In this document: positions 18,470-27,674 of the stretch, one piece after another | How positions within the stretch are numbered: position 1 is the first letter of the stretch | How the letters are laid out: every line of letters starts with the position of its first letter | NCBI RefSeq assembly: GCF_001998825.1 | Contig: NZ_MLHG01000020.1 | Span: 20,995 to 84,994 of the forward strand | Length of the DNA: 64,000 nt | Origin: Rodentibacter mrazii | GTDB lineage: Bacteria > Pseudomonadota > Gammaproteobacteria > Enterobacterales > Pasteurellaceae | Reading direction: 5' to 3' | Translations under genes and position numbers: made by a program | The notes under the pieces: generated by a model | What the model saw: only the letters and a program-made list of their open reading frames with translations | Told to the model about the DNA's origin: nothing | Databases searched by the model: none

Positions 18470-19191
18470 TGTATAAGGTACTGGCGGTAATCCCTCACTA
18501 CAATCACTCAGGCACAATTTGCAATGTGGTTCAACAATTTTTATCTCTCGGCTTACCTGTATTGGTCGTAGATGACGGTTCGATGCCCGAACACCAAGCA
18601 ATCTTACAAACCTTACAAAATCAACAAGATGTTTCTGTTTATTTCCGTTCACAAAATGGAGGAAAAGGGGCAGCAATGAAAAGTGGCTTCAAATGTGCCA
18701 CAGAAATGGGATTTGATTATGTCATACAAGCGGATGCCGATGGGCAACATCATCTTGCTGATGTAAAAATAATGCTAGAAAAAATGCAAAAAAATCCGAC
18801 CGCACTTATTTGTGGTCGCCCGATTTACGGCGATGATGCACCCAAATCACGCCTTTACGGACGTAAAATCACGAATTTTTGGAATGCCATTCATACCCAC
18901 TCTTTTGACATTAAAGATGGTATGTGTGGTTTTCGCCTTTACCCACTTAAGCCTTTGCAAAACTTACTAAACAACGAACCGCTTGGAGATAGAATGGATT
19001 TCGACGTTGAAATTCTGGTTAAAGCTCATTGGTATCAAATCCCGTTTATTTGGGTGGACACGCCGGTGCGGTATGAGTTAGGGGGCATATCACATTTTCG
19101 GGCGTGGGCAGATAATTGGCTGATTAGCAAAATGCATACTAAACTATTCTTTAGTATGTTGGTGCGTTGGTTTACAGGAAAACCGTTATGA
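18469..19191 (+). CDS. Family 2 glycosyltransferase (ApeJ N-terminal type)
   Basis: A 240-residue GT-A fold transferase of the dolichyl-phosphate-mannose-synthase-like GT2 group. Motifs: AVIPHYNHSGTI at the N-terminus, VVDDGS, then QNGGKGAAMKSGF and the metal-binding DADGQHH (DxD type). In aryl-polyene clusters a GT2 enzyme helps build the lipid/sugar anchor that holds the polyene in the outer membrane. There I remember it fused to an LpxL-like acyltransferase (ApeJ); here the two halves are separate overlapping genes. No transmembrane tail is seen. An uptake signal lies at 18799. Confidence 0.78.
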   Translation: MYKVLAVIPHYNHSGTICNVVQQFLSLGLPVLVVDDGSMPEHQAILQTLQNQQDVSVYFRSQNGGKGAAMKSGFKCATEMGFDYVIQADADGQHHLADVKIMLEKMQKNPTALICGRPIYGDDAPKSRLYGRKITNFWNAIHTHSFDIKDGMCGFRLYPLKPLQNLLNNEPLGDRMDFDVEILVKAHWYQIPFIWVDTPVRYELGGISHFRAWADNWLISKMHTKLFFSMLVRWFTGKPL

Positions 19192-20126
19192 GTGAACGAC
19201 ATTCGCATCATTGGGCTAGGCAACAAGAGCGTGGTAATTATTTTTTCTTAAATCTTACCCGTTTGATTGTGCAGTATTTACCGTTAGTTACTATTCGTGT
19301 CGTGACCTTTTTGGTGGTGTGTTATTTCTTTGCCACATCAAAAAACACCCGTAAAAATATCCGCACTTACCAATACAATCTTAGTCGGTGTTATCCGAAA
19401 GTAAAACTCCCTACCTTCTCGGTTTTTCGACAATTTTTAGCTTTTGGCGAATCTATTACCGATCGCTTTGCGGTATGGCAACATAAGATTACTTATAAAG
19501 ATTTAACCGTTGATGATGCAGATAACCTTTATCAAGATATCCGCGAAAGCCGAAAGCATCGCGGACAGTTACTCGTTTGTTCCCATTTTGGTAACATTGA
19601 AGTTTGCCGTTCTTTGGCAGACGACGGACATCATCCAGATTTTCGCTTGAATGTATTGGTGCATAGTCGCCATGCAGAAGCCTTTAATCAAGCCTTAGTA
19701 AAAGCGGGAGCAAGCGAGTTATCACTCATTCAAGTGGAAGATTTGGACGCCCAAAAAATGTTGGAATTGCACGAGCGTTTGGAGGGGGGCGAGTGGATTG
19801 CTATTGCTGCGGATCGTATTCCTGTACGGGGCGATAAAATGGCGAAAATTAATTTCCTCGGGCAAGAGGCCGATTTCCCACAAGGCGCATGGTTTTTAGC
19901 TTCACTGTTAAAAGCGCAGATTAACACAGTCTTTTGTTTAAAAGAGCAAGGGCGTTACCGCTTAAAATTACGGCGTTTTTGTCCACAAATTACGGGGCGT
20001 GGAAAAGTGAGGGAAGAAAATATTCGCCAAGCCATGCAACAATACGCCGATTGCCTTGCCAAAGAGTGTGAAGCTAATCCGCTTCTTTGGTTTAATTTTT
20101 ACGATTTTTGGAAAAAATCCGAATGA
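19188..20126 (+). CDS. LpxL/HtrB-like lipid A-type acyltransferase (ApeJ C-terminal type)
   Basis: A 312-residue member of the bacterial lipid A acyltransferase family. It has one N-terminal hydrophobic segment (VTIRVVTFLVVCYFFA) and a catalytic HX4D-like box in VCSHFGNIEVCRSL, followed by an IAADRIPVRGDK block corresponding to the family's second motif. The ATG at 19188 overlaps the preceding stop (ATGA); a longer frame begins at 19167. It likely transfers a fatty or polyene acyl chain to a glycolipid anchor. Confidence 0.78.
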   Translation: MSERHSHHWARQQERGNYFFLNLTRLIVQYLPLVTIRVVTFLVVCYFFATSKNTRKNIRTYQYNLSRCYPKVKLPTFSVFRQFLAFGESITDRFAVWQHKITYKDLTVDDADNLYQDIRESRKHRGQLLVCSHFGNIEVCRSLADDGHHPDFRLNVLVHSRHAEAFNQALVKAGASELSLIQVEDLDAQKMLELHERLEGGEWIAIAADRIPVRGDKMAKINFLGQEADFPQGAWFLASLLKAQINTVFCLKEQGRYRLKLRRFCPQITGRGKVREENIRQAMQQYADCLAKECEANPLLWFNFYDFWKKSE

Positions 20127-20569
20127 AAAAACACATTTTATGTCACCATATTTCCGAATATGAGATTCAATTTTTTGACGTGGATTCTATGGATATTATG
20201 TGGCACGGGCATTACGTCAAATATTTGGAAATGGCTCGTTGTGCCTTCTTGGAGGAAATTCATTACACCTATGATGTGATGAAAAAGCAAGGGTACGCTT
20301 GGCCGATTGTGCAACTCAATGTGAAATATATTCGTCCGACCTTGTTTCGCCAAAAAATCTGTATTGAGCTGAGCTTGTTGGAATATGAGAGCAGTATTCG
20401 CATGGATTATGTGATTCGAGATGCCCTTTCCGGAAAAAAACTCACTACCGCCAGTACCACTCAAGTAGCGGTGGAAATTGCAAGTGGAGAAATGCAATTT
20501 CAAACGCCAGCCTGTTGGCGAAGTGCGGTCGAAAATCACCCGAGTTTTAAAACGGAGCAAATATCATGA
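20123..20569 (+). CDS. apeK: Acyl-CoA/acyl-ACP thioesterase, 4HBT family (ApeK type)
   Basis: A 148-residue hot-dog thioesterase. The N-terminal catalytic pattern is EIQFFDVDSMDIMWHGHY, equivalent to the YxxTDxMGxVxxxxY motif of 4-hydroxybenzoyl-CoA thioesterase and YbgC enzymes. It probably releases or edits acyl chains from the carrier protein. It begins in an ATGA overlap with the preceding stop and ends in an ATGA overlap with the next gene. An uptake signal is at 20521. Confidence 0.8.
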   Translation: MKKHILCHHISEYEIQFFDVDSMDIMWHGHYVKYLEMARCAFLEEIHYTYDVMKKQGYAWPIVQLNVKYIRPTLFRQKICIELSLLEYESSIRMDYVIRDALSGKKLTTASTTQVAVEIASGEMQFQTPACWRSAVENHPSFKTEQIS

Positions 20570-21150
20570 AGAAAATCATCTTTCTTTTGAGCTTATTGAT
20601 AAGTACCTGGGCGTATGGGTTTTCCGAGCAAGATTTAATCAGTCAACTACAGAAACCGCAAAGTGTGCAAGGCGATTTTGTGCAAGAACGCCGTCTTAAA
20701 GCCCTCAATCGTCCGATTACAACGGAAGGAACATTTACTCTTGTGGCAAATAAAGGGTTGTTATGGCAAATGGAAAAACCCTTCTCCACCCAACTTCGCG
20801 TGACTGAAAAAGGCATTATGCAGTGGAACGGCAAACAATGGGTCAATAATGGCAAATTAGGGCAAGCCACGCAAATCCGACTTTTTTTAGGCTTACTTTC
20901 GGGCGATGTGAATGGGTTGAAAAAACAGTTTAAATTGGCATTAAGTGGTACGACAAAACAATGGAAAGTCACACTAACACCGGATTCTCTTTTGATGAAA
21001 CAGATTTTTAATCAAATTACGATTCAAGGTGATGAAGTGGTACAAATGATTCATCTTGATGAAATTCAAGGCGATAAAACCGATATCACCTTTAAAAACA
21101 ATCGGATCAACCAACCGCTGACAGATTTTGTGCGTCAGGCGTTAGAATAA
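20566..21150 (+). CDS. apeL: LolA-like outer-membrane lipoprotein carrier (ApeL type)
   Basis: A 194-residue periplasmic protein with a cleavable signal peptide (MKKIIFLLSLLISTWAYG, cleavage after about residue 18). It then has the LolA pattern: QGDFVQERRLKALNRPI, GTFTLVANKGLLWQMEKPF and a half-barrel of beta strands. LolA normally carries lipoproteins across the periplasm. This operon copy probably carries the aryl-polyene lipid from the inner-membrane MMPL exporter next to it to the outer membrane. Confidence 0.83.
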   Translation: MKKIIFLLSLLISTWAYGFSEQDLISQLQKPQSVQGDFVQERRLKALNRPITTEGTFTLVANKGLLWQMEKPFSTQLRVTEKGIMQWNGKQWVNNGKLGQATQIRLFLGLLSGDVNGLKKQFKLALSGTTKQWKVTLTPDSLLMKQIFNQITIQGDEVVQMIHLDEIQGDKTDITFKNNRINQPLTDFVRQALE

Positions 21151-21161
21151 TTTGAAATTTA

Positions 21162-23432
21162 ATGCAAAAATCGACCGCTCTTTCCGTTTTTTCAACTCTC
21201 CTTTTATTCGCTATTTGTGGTTTGTTTATTTTTCTGGTTCAGCAAGATAACCGGTTGCAAACAGATCTACGTGCCTTGTTGCCGGAAGAACAAGGTTGGC
21301 AGCCAATCCAAGTTCAAGCCGATCAAAAACAAGAAGCCCGCTTTAATCAACAGTTAATCGCAATGGTCGGTCATCAAGATGCTGGACAAGCCTTTAAGCT
21401 GGCAACAGAGATTACCCGGCAATGGCAAACAAGCGGTCTGTTTTCACTCATTTATGACAAAATCCAGCCTGATTTACCCACTTTACAAAAAGAGCTCAAT
21501 TTATTGAAGTCTGCTACCTTGCCTGCCTCAGTGCGTAAGCAGTTGCTCGAACAACCGGAAAGCTATTTTCAGGATTACGCCGAACAGATCGTAAACCCTT
21601 TTGATAAAGGGAATTTATTACCATTAGAACAAGATTGGCTTGGTTTTGGGCGTTTTGTGTTTAGCACGTCCGCCATTGCGATGCAGTGGAATGCGGATAA
21701 CGGTATGCTTTACACCGAACAAAGTGGCATTACTTGGGTGTTGTTGCGTGGTGAACTAGCACAAGCGACAGACGCAGTAAAACCGACATATTCTTTGTTG
21801 GATATGGTGAACAAAAATCGCATCTTGGCAGAAGCAAAACAAGCAAAATTTTTAGTGAGTGGTGCCGCCCTATTTGCGGCGGATGCAAAACAAAAAGCAG
21901 AGACCGAAAGCGGTGTCATGAGTGTATCGGGCATTTCTTTAACACTGATATTATTACTGTTTGTATTCCGAACATGGCGGATCGTGTGGTTATTTTTGCC
22001 AATCTTGGTTGGTATGCTAAGTGGTGTGTGTGCAGTGATTTTAAGTTTTGGACAAGTACATATTCTTACTATTGTGATTGGTACAAGCCTTGTTGGCGTA
22101 TTGATTGATTTCCCGCTACATTGGCTTGCCTCTTCGCTGTTTGCAGCAAATTGGCAAGCGAAGCAAGCAATGCATTCACTACGTTTTACCTTTTTGATTA
22201 GTTTGCTGATTACGCTTGTGGGGTATGCGTTGCTTGGTTTTACCCACTTGCCGATTTTAAAACAAACGGCACTATTTTCGATGGTGGCATTAATCGGGGC
22301 GATTTTAACTACAATGTTTATCTTGCCGAATTTATTCCGGCATTGGCAAATTGCCTCCCCTTCCACATTATTACTCAAAGTGCGGTCAATTTTAGATAGG
22401 TTTTTTAACCGAGCTTTCCATAAAATCACGGTATTGATTTTAGTGCTTTTTTCCGCTGCGGGCATTTACCAAACCCAATGGCAAGACGATATTCGTCAAT
22501 GGATTGCTTTGCCTGATGAAATGTTAAAAGAAACCCAACAAATCGCTAGGTTGGCAGGGGTTAACTTAAGTAGCCAATATTTGTTGGTGACTGCGTCTGA
22601 TGATGAACAACTGTTACAAAAAGAGAGCGTACTTACAGAACAATTATTCCAACAAGGCATTGCATTCCAATCGCTTTCCCAATGGATAATATCAAAAGCA
22701 CAGCAACAAGCATGGGCAGAAAAACTAGGTCAATTATCACCGGAAAGTTATGCTGTTATGGAACGGATTGGAGTGCCAATCGGTGAGATCCAACTAGCTA
22801 TTCGGCATTTGAAAACAGCTAAAACCGTATCTTTAGATGAAGCGTTAAAAACCCAAATAGGGCAAGGGTGGCAAGGATTTTATTTAGGCGGGTTGGAAGA
22901 TAATCGGGTAGCAAGTTTAGTACGGGTGAATCTACAAACGGGACAATCAGCCGAACAATTTGCCAATGGTAAAGATATTTTCTGGCAAGACAAACGCGCT
23001 CATTTAAATGCAGCCTTTGAACGTACCCGTGATCAGGCGGCATGGCTGAAACTGTTTTCTTTTGTTTTGGCAGGTATTTTACTGTGGAGATTCTGGGGAG
23101 TAAAACGTGGTGTGATGATGTTATTACCACCATTACTTGCTGTTTTGATGACGATTGCGGTTTTCGGCTGGTTCGGTTTTCCAATAGGGCTATTTTCATT
23201 ATTTGGTTTGTTGCTTGTCTCCGCCATTGGGGTGGATTACACCGCCTATATGCAAACTGCTCAAGAGCCTTTATCTAACAAGCGGATTGCGATATTATTA
23301 GCCACACTTACTACATTGATTTCTTTTATGTTATTGGGTGTTAGTTCCACCCCGGCGGTGGCAATGTTTGGGTTAAGCGTCAGTATCGGCGTGTTGTTTA
23401 GCGTAGCAATTACATTTAAATTATTTCGTTAA
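21162..23432 (+). CDS. apeM: MMPL/RND-superfamily exporter of the aryl-polyene cluster (ApeM type)
   Basis: A 756-residue inner-membrane exporter with the duplicated MMPL layout: one N-terminal helix, a periplasmic loop of about 200 residues, five to six helices (TLILLLFVFRTWRIVWLFLP and on), a helix then a second periplasmic loop, and five final helices. GVLIDFPLHWLASSLF and SAIGVDYTAYMQTA hold the paired Asp residues in helix 4 of each half that use the proton motive force. It lies next to a LolA-like gene, as in other aryl-polyene loci. An uptake signal is inside at 22378. Confidence 0.85.
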   Translation: MQKSTALSVFSTLLLFAICGLFIFLVQQDNRLQTDLRALLPEEQGWQPIQVQADQKQEARFNQQLIAMVGHQDAGQAFKLATEITRQWQTSGLFSLIYDKIQPDLPTLQKELNLLKSATLPASVRKQLLEQPESYFQDYAEQIVNPFDKGNLLPLEQDWLGFGRFVFSTSAIAMQWNADNGMLYTEQSGITWVLLRGELAQATDAVKPTYSLLDMVNKNRILAEAKQAKFLVSGAALFAADAKQKAETESGVMSVSGISLTLILLLFVFRTWRIVWLFLPILVGMLSGVCAVILSFGQVHILTIVIGTSLVGVLIDFPLHWLASSLFAANWQAKQAMHSLRFTFLISLLITLVGYALLGFTHLPILKQTALFSMVALIGAILTTMFILPNLFRHWQIASPSTLLLKVRSILDRFFNRAFHKITVLILVLFSAAGIYQTQWQDDIRQWIALPDEMLKETQQIARLAGVNLSSQYLLVTASDDEQLLQKESVLTEQLFQQGIAFQSLSQWIISKAQQQAWAEKLGQLSPESYAVMERIGVPIGEIQLAIRHLKTAKTVSLDEALKTQIGQGWQGFYLGGLEDNRVASLVRVNLQTGQSAEQFANGKDIFWQDKRAHLNAAFERTRDQAAWLKLFSFVLAGILLWRFWGVKRGVMMLLPPLLAVLMTIAVFGWFGFPIGLFSLFGLLLVSAIGVDYTAYMQTAQEPLSNKRIAILLATLTTLISFMLLGVSSTPAVAMFGLSVSIGVLFSVAITFKLFR

Positions 23433-23448
23433 ATTTGGAGAATCATCT

Positions 23449-24684
23449 ATGGAATTATTCGACGTCGCCATCATTGGCGCAGGCCCGTCAGGTTCGGTGT
23501 CCGCTGCCTTATTACACAAACAAGGCTTAAAGGTTTGTGTGATTGAAAAACAACATTTTCCACGCTTTGTGATTGGCGAAAGTTTGCTGCCTTATTGTAT
23601 GGATATATTAGAAGAAGCAGACTTAGTAGATGCCGTTCACGCAGAACCAAGTTTTCAATTCAAAAACGGTGCGGCATTTACTTGGGGGAGTCGTTATACC
23701 TATTTTGATTTCACTGATAAATTCACCCCCGGTTCAGGCACGACTTACCAAGTTCGTCGTGGCATTTTCGATAAAATTTTAATTGATGAAGTAGCGAAAA
23801 AAGGCGTGGATGTTCGCTTTGGTGAGGAAGTGTTGGAGTTCGCTAATTCGCAAGAAAATGCGGAGCTTTCCATTCGCAAAGAAAACGGCGAAGAATACCG
23901 CTTATCAGCTCGTTTTGTGTTAGATGCCAGTGGTTACGGACGAGTATTGCCCCGTTTACTTGATTTAGAAACGCCATCATGTTTGCCTGCCCGTGTGGCA
24001 CGTTTTACGCATATTGATGACAATATCACCGATCCTGATTTTGACCGTAACAAAATTTTGATTACTACCCACCCAGTACACCGTGATGTGTGGTTATGGC
24101 TCATTCCATTTGCCGATAACCGTTGTTCGATCGGTGTGGTAGGTTTACCTGAAACCCTTGAAGGTGATAATGAAACCGTATTGAAAAAATTTGCCCTAGA
24201 ATGCCCAATGCTAAAACGCATTTTAGTGAATGCAAATTGGGAAAACGAATTTCCATTCCGCAGTATTCAAGGTTATTCTGCAAATGTGAAAACCTTATTC
24301 GGTAAACACTTTGCTTTGTTAGGCAATGCAGCAGAATTTTTAGATCCGGTCTTCTCATCAGGAGTAACCATTGCATTACACTCTGCTCGTTTGGCAACAG
24401 GTTTAATTATCCGTCAATTAAACGGAGAAAATGTGGATTGGAAAACTGAATTCAGTGATGAGTTAATGGTTGGTGTAAATGCGTTCAGAACTTATGTAAC
24501 AGGTTGGTATGAAGGATCATTCCAAGATGTAGTATATGCCCGTAATCCTCAACCGGAGATCCACCAAATGATTTCTTCGATTTTGGCAGGTTATGCTTGG
24601 GATACCAATAATCCTTATGTGGCGAAATCTGAAGCTCGTTTAAAAATTCTGGCAGAAGTGTGCGGAGTCGCGACTCAAGATTAG
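23449..24684 (+). CDS. FAD-dependent oxidoreductase (tryptophan halogenase/geranylgeranyl reductase-like)
   Basis: A 411-residue class A-type flavoprotein: FAD motif AIIGAGPSGSVSAALL at residues 7-22, PRFVIGESLLPYCMDIL, and the second FAD block LLGNAAEFLDPVFSSGVTI near residue 285. The halogenase signature WxWxIP appears partly as WLWLIPF, and the active-site lysine region differs, so halogenation is not implied. Aryl-polyene loci often hold such an enzyme. It may desaturate, hydroxylate or otherwise tailor the aryl head group. Substrate unknown. Confidence 0.72.
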   Translation: MELFDVAIIGAGPSGSVSAALLHKQGLKVCVIEKQHFPRFVIGESLLPYCMDILEEADLVDAVHAEPSFQFKNGAAFTWGSRYTYFDFTDKFTPGSGTTYQVRRGIFDKILIDEVAKKGVDVRFGEEVLEFANSQENAELSIRKENGEEYRLSARFVLDASGYGRVLPRLLDLETPSCLPARVARFTHIDDNITDPDFDRNKILITTHPVHRDVWLWLIPFADNRCSIGVVGLPETLEGDNETVLKKFALECPMLKRILVNANWENEFPFRSIQGYSANVKTLFGKHFALLGNAAEFLDPVFSSGVTIALHSARLATGLIIRQLNGENVDWKTEFSDELMVGVNAFRTYVTGWYEGSFQDVVYARNPQPEIHQMISSILAGYAWDTNNPYVAKSEARLKILAEVCGVATQD

Positions 24685-24686
24685 TG

Positions 24687-25169
24687 ATGAAAAAATACCT
24701 TTTGTTGGGCTTGTTCGGTTTGTTTTTAATGGGATGTTCAAGCTTACCTATGGTTCAAACTTTACCGTTGCAACAAAAAACAGAGCGGTTATTTAAAGTG
24801 GAGCAGCGTGATGTGAATGGCAAGTTAAAACAGACCAGCTTGCTGAGTTTATCCGCTCAACCGCAGGCGTGGCGATGGGTGCAAAGCGATCCTTTGGGTG
24901 TTCCAATCGCCCGCGTAATTTTAACTAATAAAGGGTGGCAAAATGATGGCTTTGTCATGCCAAATCAGCAAGCCAAGCAGTTATTTTCGGCAATTGCTAC
25001 GGCGCTTAATACGAAACAGTTGTTTGCATTTAGCCATATTGAGCGAACACCACAAGCGACTCTCTATTTTGTGGATAAAAAACAAGTTTGGCGAATTATT
25101 ACCCGGTTGTCAGGTATAGACATTGAATTGCCTGATATGAGTTATTGGCACATTGAAGAACTAAATTAA
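24687..25169 (+). CDS. DUF3261 lipoprotein of the aryl-polyene cluster
   Basis: A 160-residue lipoprotein with signal MKKYLLLGLFGLFLMGC (Cys17). The mature part is a small beta-rich domain: KLKQTSLLSLSAQPQAWRWV, DPLGVPIARVIL. DUF3261 lipoproteins are LolB-like companions of aryl-polyene operons. Paired with the LolA-like protein and the MMPL exporter they suggest a Lol-like relay to the outer membrane (inference). The ATG at 24687 comes two bases after the preceding stop. Confidence 0.75.
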   Translation: MKKYLLLGLFGLFLMGCSSLPMVQTLPLQQKTERLFKVEQRDVNGKLKQTSLLSLSAQPQAWRWVQSDPLGVPIARVILTNKGWQNDGFVMPNQQAKQLFSAIATALNTKQLFAFSHIERTPQATLYFVDKKQVWRIITRLSGIDIELPDMSYWHIEELN

Positions 25170-25171
25170 AA

Positions 25172-26398
25172 ATGACCGCACTTTATTTAAGTCGTCCGGC
25201 TATTCTGAGCAGCCTGGGCGAGGGTATTGCTCATCATGTCCAATCCCTATTGGAAAAGGTCGATTCACCATTAACGTTATCTGATCACCTATTCCGAGCG
25301 GAAAATCTTGAGGGATCTGCTTATATGCTCGGAACGATCAATACGGATTTACGTTCTTTTCCGGTTAATTTAGCCGATGAACACCGTAGTCGCAACAACC
25401 AAGTATTATGGCATTGCTTACAGCAACTTGAACCCCAAATTGAGGTGGCAATCACAAAATTTGGTAGGTGTCGCATTGCGGTTGTTATTGGTTCTTCCAC
25501 CACAGGTGTTGATGAAAACATTCCTGTGTTTAAATATGAAGCTGCACACCCAAATGATTGGTCCGGGGCAAAATTCAATCAACAACAACAATATTTTTCT
25601 GCTCCCGCTGATTTCATTGCACATCAATATGGCTTGAAAGGCTTGGTTTATGGTATTTCTACTGCTTGTACATCAGGCGCAAAGGCTCTCATTACAGCGG
25701 CGCGTTTGCTCAAAGCTAATCTATGTGATGCAGTGATTTGTGGGGGAGTGGATACCCTTTCGTTGCTTACGGTAAACGGTTTTAACTCACTTTCCGTATT
25801 ATCAAATACAAGAACCAACCCATTTTCTGTTAATCGTCAAGGCATTAATATTGGTGAAGGCGCAGCCGTGTTTATAATGAGCCGTGAAAAACTTGATGAC
25901 ACGTCCGTGCAACTATTAGGTTATGGAGCAAGTAGTGATGCCTATCATATGTCGTCTCCGCATCCGGAGGGCGAAGGTGCAATTTCCGCCTTTCACACAG
26001 CGTTAGCTTCAGCACAAGTTGAACCGCATCAAATCGGTTGGATTAATTTACACGGTACAGGTACGATTCATAATGACCAAATGGAATCTCTTACTGTGAA
26101 TACCATATTTGGCTGCCAAACACCTTGTACCAGTACAAAACCTTATACCGGGCATACTTTAGGTGCGGCCGGCGCAATTGAAGCGGCGATTTTATGGGGA
26201 ATGATTGACCGCACATTAAATCCAGATGGACAATTACCTGCTCAATTATGGGACAGTCAACGAGATCCTCATTTACCAAACATTGCATTAACCGATTTCC
26301 ACAGCCATTGGAACAATAAAAAACGTATAGGGGCAAGCAGTTCTTTCGCCTTTGGCGGTAATAACACGGTACTTATTTTGGGGGAAACCGATGATTGA
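25172..26398 (+). CDS. apeO: Beta-ketoacyl-ACP synthase (ApeO type)
   Basis: A 408-residue KAS I/II-type condensing enzyme. The Cys-His-His triad is present: ISTACTSGA (Cys166), NLHGTGT (His294) and KPYTGHTLGAAG (His328). This ketosynthase elongates the polyene chain with malonyl units, probably with the Cys-less ApeC as chain length factor. An uptake signal overlaps the second to fifth codons (25175-25183). Its stop overlaps the start of apeP by eight bases. Confidence 0.87.
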   Translation: MTALYLSRPAILSSLGEGIAHHVQSLLEKVDSPLTLSDHLFRAENLEGSAYMLGTINTDLRSFPVNLADEHRSRNNQVLWHCLQQLEPQIEVAITKFGRCRIAVVIGSSTTGVDENIPVFKYEAAHPNDWSGAKFNQQQQYFSAPADFIAHQYGLKGLVYGISTACTSGAKALITAARLLKANLCDAVICGGVDTLSLLTVNGFNSLSVLSNTRTNPFSVNRQGINIGEGAAVFIMSREKLDDTSVQLLGYGASSDAYHMSSPHPEGEGAISAFHTALASAQVEPHQIGWINLHGTGTIHNDQMESLTVNTIFGCQTPCTSTKPYTGHTLGAAGAIEAAILWGMIDRTLNPDGQLPAQLWDSQRDPHLPNIALTDFHSHWNNKKRIGASSSFAFGGNNTVLILGETDD

Positions 26399-26861
26399 TT
26401 TAACTTGTCCGATAACCCATATATCTCCCTTACTGCCACATAGTGGGAAAATGGTAATGTTGGAAAAAATTATCGATTTTGGTGATGATTTTCTGATTGC
26501 AGAAACAGCCCCAACCGAATCTTGCTTGTTGGTTAAACATGGAAAATTACCTACTTACATGGCAGCCGAAATCATGGCGCAAGGTATTGCTGCATGGGCT
26601 GGGTGTAAATGTGTGAAAGCAGGGCAGCCAATTAGTTTAGGTTATTGGATTGGCTCTCGAAAGCTAAAATTTCACGCCCCTTTGGTAACATTAGGACACC
26701 GATTGCAGATTCGGATTCAACTTTCCATTGAAGATGCCGCCGGCTTTGGCGTGTTCGATTGCTCCCTGACGGATTTAGACACCGGGCAAATTTTAATTGA
26801 AGGAGCGTTGAATGTTTATCGTCCTCAAATAAGCACCGATGAAAAACACACAAAAAATTAA
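26391..26861 (+). CDS. apeP: Hot-dog 3-hydroxyacyl-ACP dehydratase (ApeP type)
   Basis: A 156-residue hot-dog protein. ISPLLPHSGKMVMLEKII near the N-terminus holds the likely catalytic His, and PTYMAAEIMAQGIAAWAG follows, the pattern of the FabA/FabZ-like 'hotdog family' protein of aryl-polyene loci. It dehydrates the 3-hydroxyacyl intermediates, probably with the ApeI-like domain of the fusion at 14965 as partner. The ATG at 26391 overlaps apeO. Confidence 0.82.
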   Translation: MIDLTCPITHISPLLPHSGKMVMLEKIIDFGDDFLIAETAPTESCLLVKHGKLPTYMAAEIMAQGIAAWAGCKCVKAGQPISLGYWIGSRKLKFHAPLVTLGHRLQIRIQLSIEDAAGFGVFDCSLTDLDTGQILIEGALNVYRPQISTDEKHTKN

Positions 26862-26889
26862 CCGCACTTTCAAATAAAAAGAGAATACC

Positions 26890-27618
26890 ATGAACCAAAC
26901 CATTTTAATTACAGGATCTAGCCGTGGCATTGGCAAAGCAATTGCCTTGCGCTTAGCTCAATCGGGCTTTGATATTGTTGTACATTGTCGCAGCCGTATT
27001 GAAGAGGCGGAAGATGTTGCGCAAGCGATCAGAAATTTGGGCAAAAATGCAAGAGTGCTACAATTTGATGTAAGTAATCGTGAGCAATCCGCTAAGAAAT
27101 TATTGGCAGATATCGAGGAACATGGCGCGTATTATGGTGTGGTGCTTAATGCCGGGTTAACCCGTGATAACGCCTTTCCCGCGCTAACTAATGAAGATTG
27201 GGATGTGGTATTACGCACGAATTTAGACGGTTTCTACAATGTGCTTCACCCGATTATGATGCCGATGATCCGCCGTAGAAAAGCAGGGCGCATTGTCTGT
27301 ATTACTTCCGTTTCCGGCATCATTGGCAACCGCGGGCAAGTGAATTATAGTGCTTCAAAAGCAGGGATTATTGGTGCGGCAAAAGCGCTTGCGGTGGAAT
27401 TGGCAAAACGTAAAATCACTGTCAACTGCGTTGCACCGGGATTAATTGATACGGAAATTTTAGATGAAAATCTACCGATTGATGAAATTTTAAAAATAAT
27501 CCCAACCGGCAGAATGGGGAATCCCGATGAAGTCGCCCACGCTGTTGATTTCTTGATGGATGAAAGAGCCGCCTATATTACCCGACAAGTCATCGGCGTA
27601 AATGGCGGTTTGTGCTAA
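26890..27618 (+). CDS. apeQ: 3-ketoacyl-ACP reductase, SDR family (ApeQ type)
   Basis: A 242-residue short-chain dehydrogenase/reductase. The NADPH motif is TGSSRGIGKA near residue 8, LNAG follows, then the catalytic Ser of TSVSG, the YSASK motif (Tyr/Lys) near residues 151-155, and a FabG-like C-terminus. It reduces the beta-keto group at each round of polyene extension. The 28-base spacer before it carries an uptake signal (26861-26869) and the ribosome site AAGAGAAT. Confidence 0.87.
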   Translation: MNQTILITGSSRGIGKAIALRLAQSGFDIVVHCRSRIEEAEDVAQAIRNLGKNARVLQFDVSNREQSAKKLLADIEEHGAYYGVVLNAGLTRDNAFPALTNEDWDVVLRTNLDGFYNVLHPIMMPMIRRRKAGRIVCITSVSGIIGNRGQVNYSASKAGIIGAAKALAVELAKRKITVNCVAPGLIDTEILDENLPIDEILKIIPTGRMGNPDEVAHAVDFLMDERAAYITRQVIGVNGGLC

Positions 27619-27674
27619 CCGTGTAAGGGCTGATTTTGTATCAGTCCATTTTATAATGAATAATGAGAACAAAG

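Noticed and set aside
20138..20560. A 140-codon open frame opposite the ApeK thioesterase gene
   Set aside because: The thioesterase on the plus strand has a clear family motif and coupled overlaps with both neighbours; the antisense frame has none.
21710..22465. A 251-codon open frame on the minus strand opposite the MMPL exporter gene
   Set aside because: It lies wholly within the strongly supported exporter gene. Its product is a low-complexity Lys/Ile/Asn/Thr-rich sequence with no domain, and it has no ribosome site. It is a shadow frame.
23449..24684. Flavin-dependent halogenase as the product of the FAD gene
   Set aside because: The FAD motifs are there, but the full WxWxIP motif and a halogenase lysine motif could not be confirmed, and the same superfamily includes reductases and desaturases. 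It is left as an oxidoreductase.
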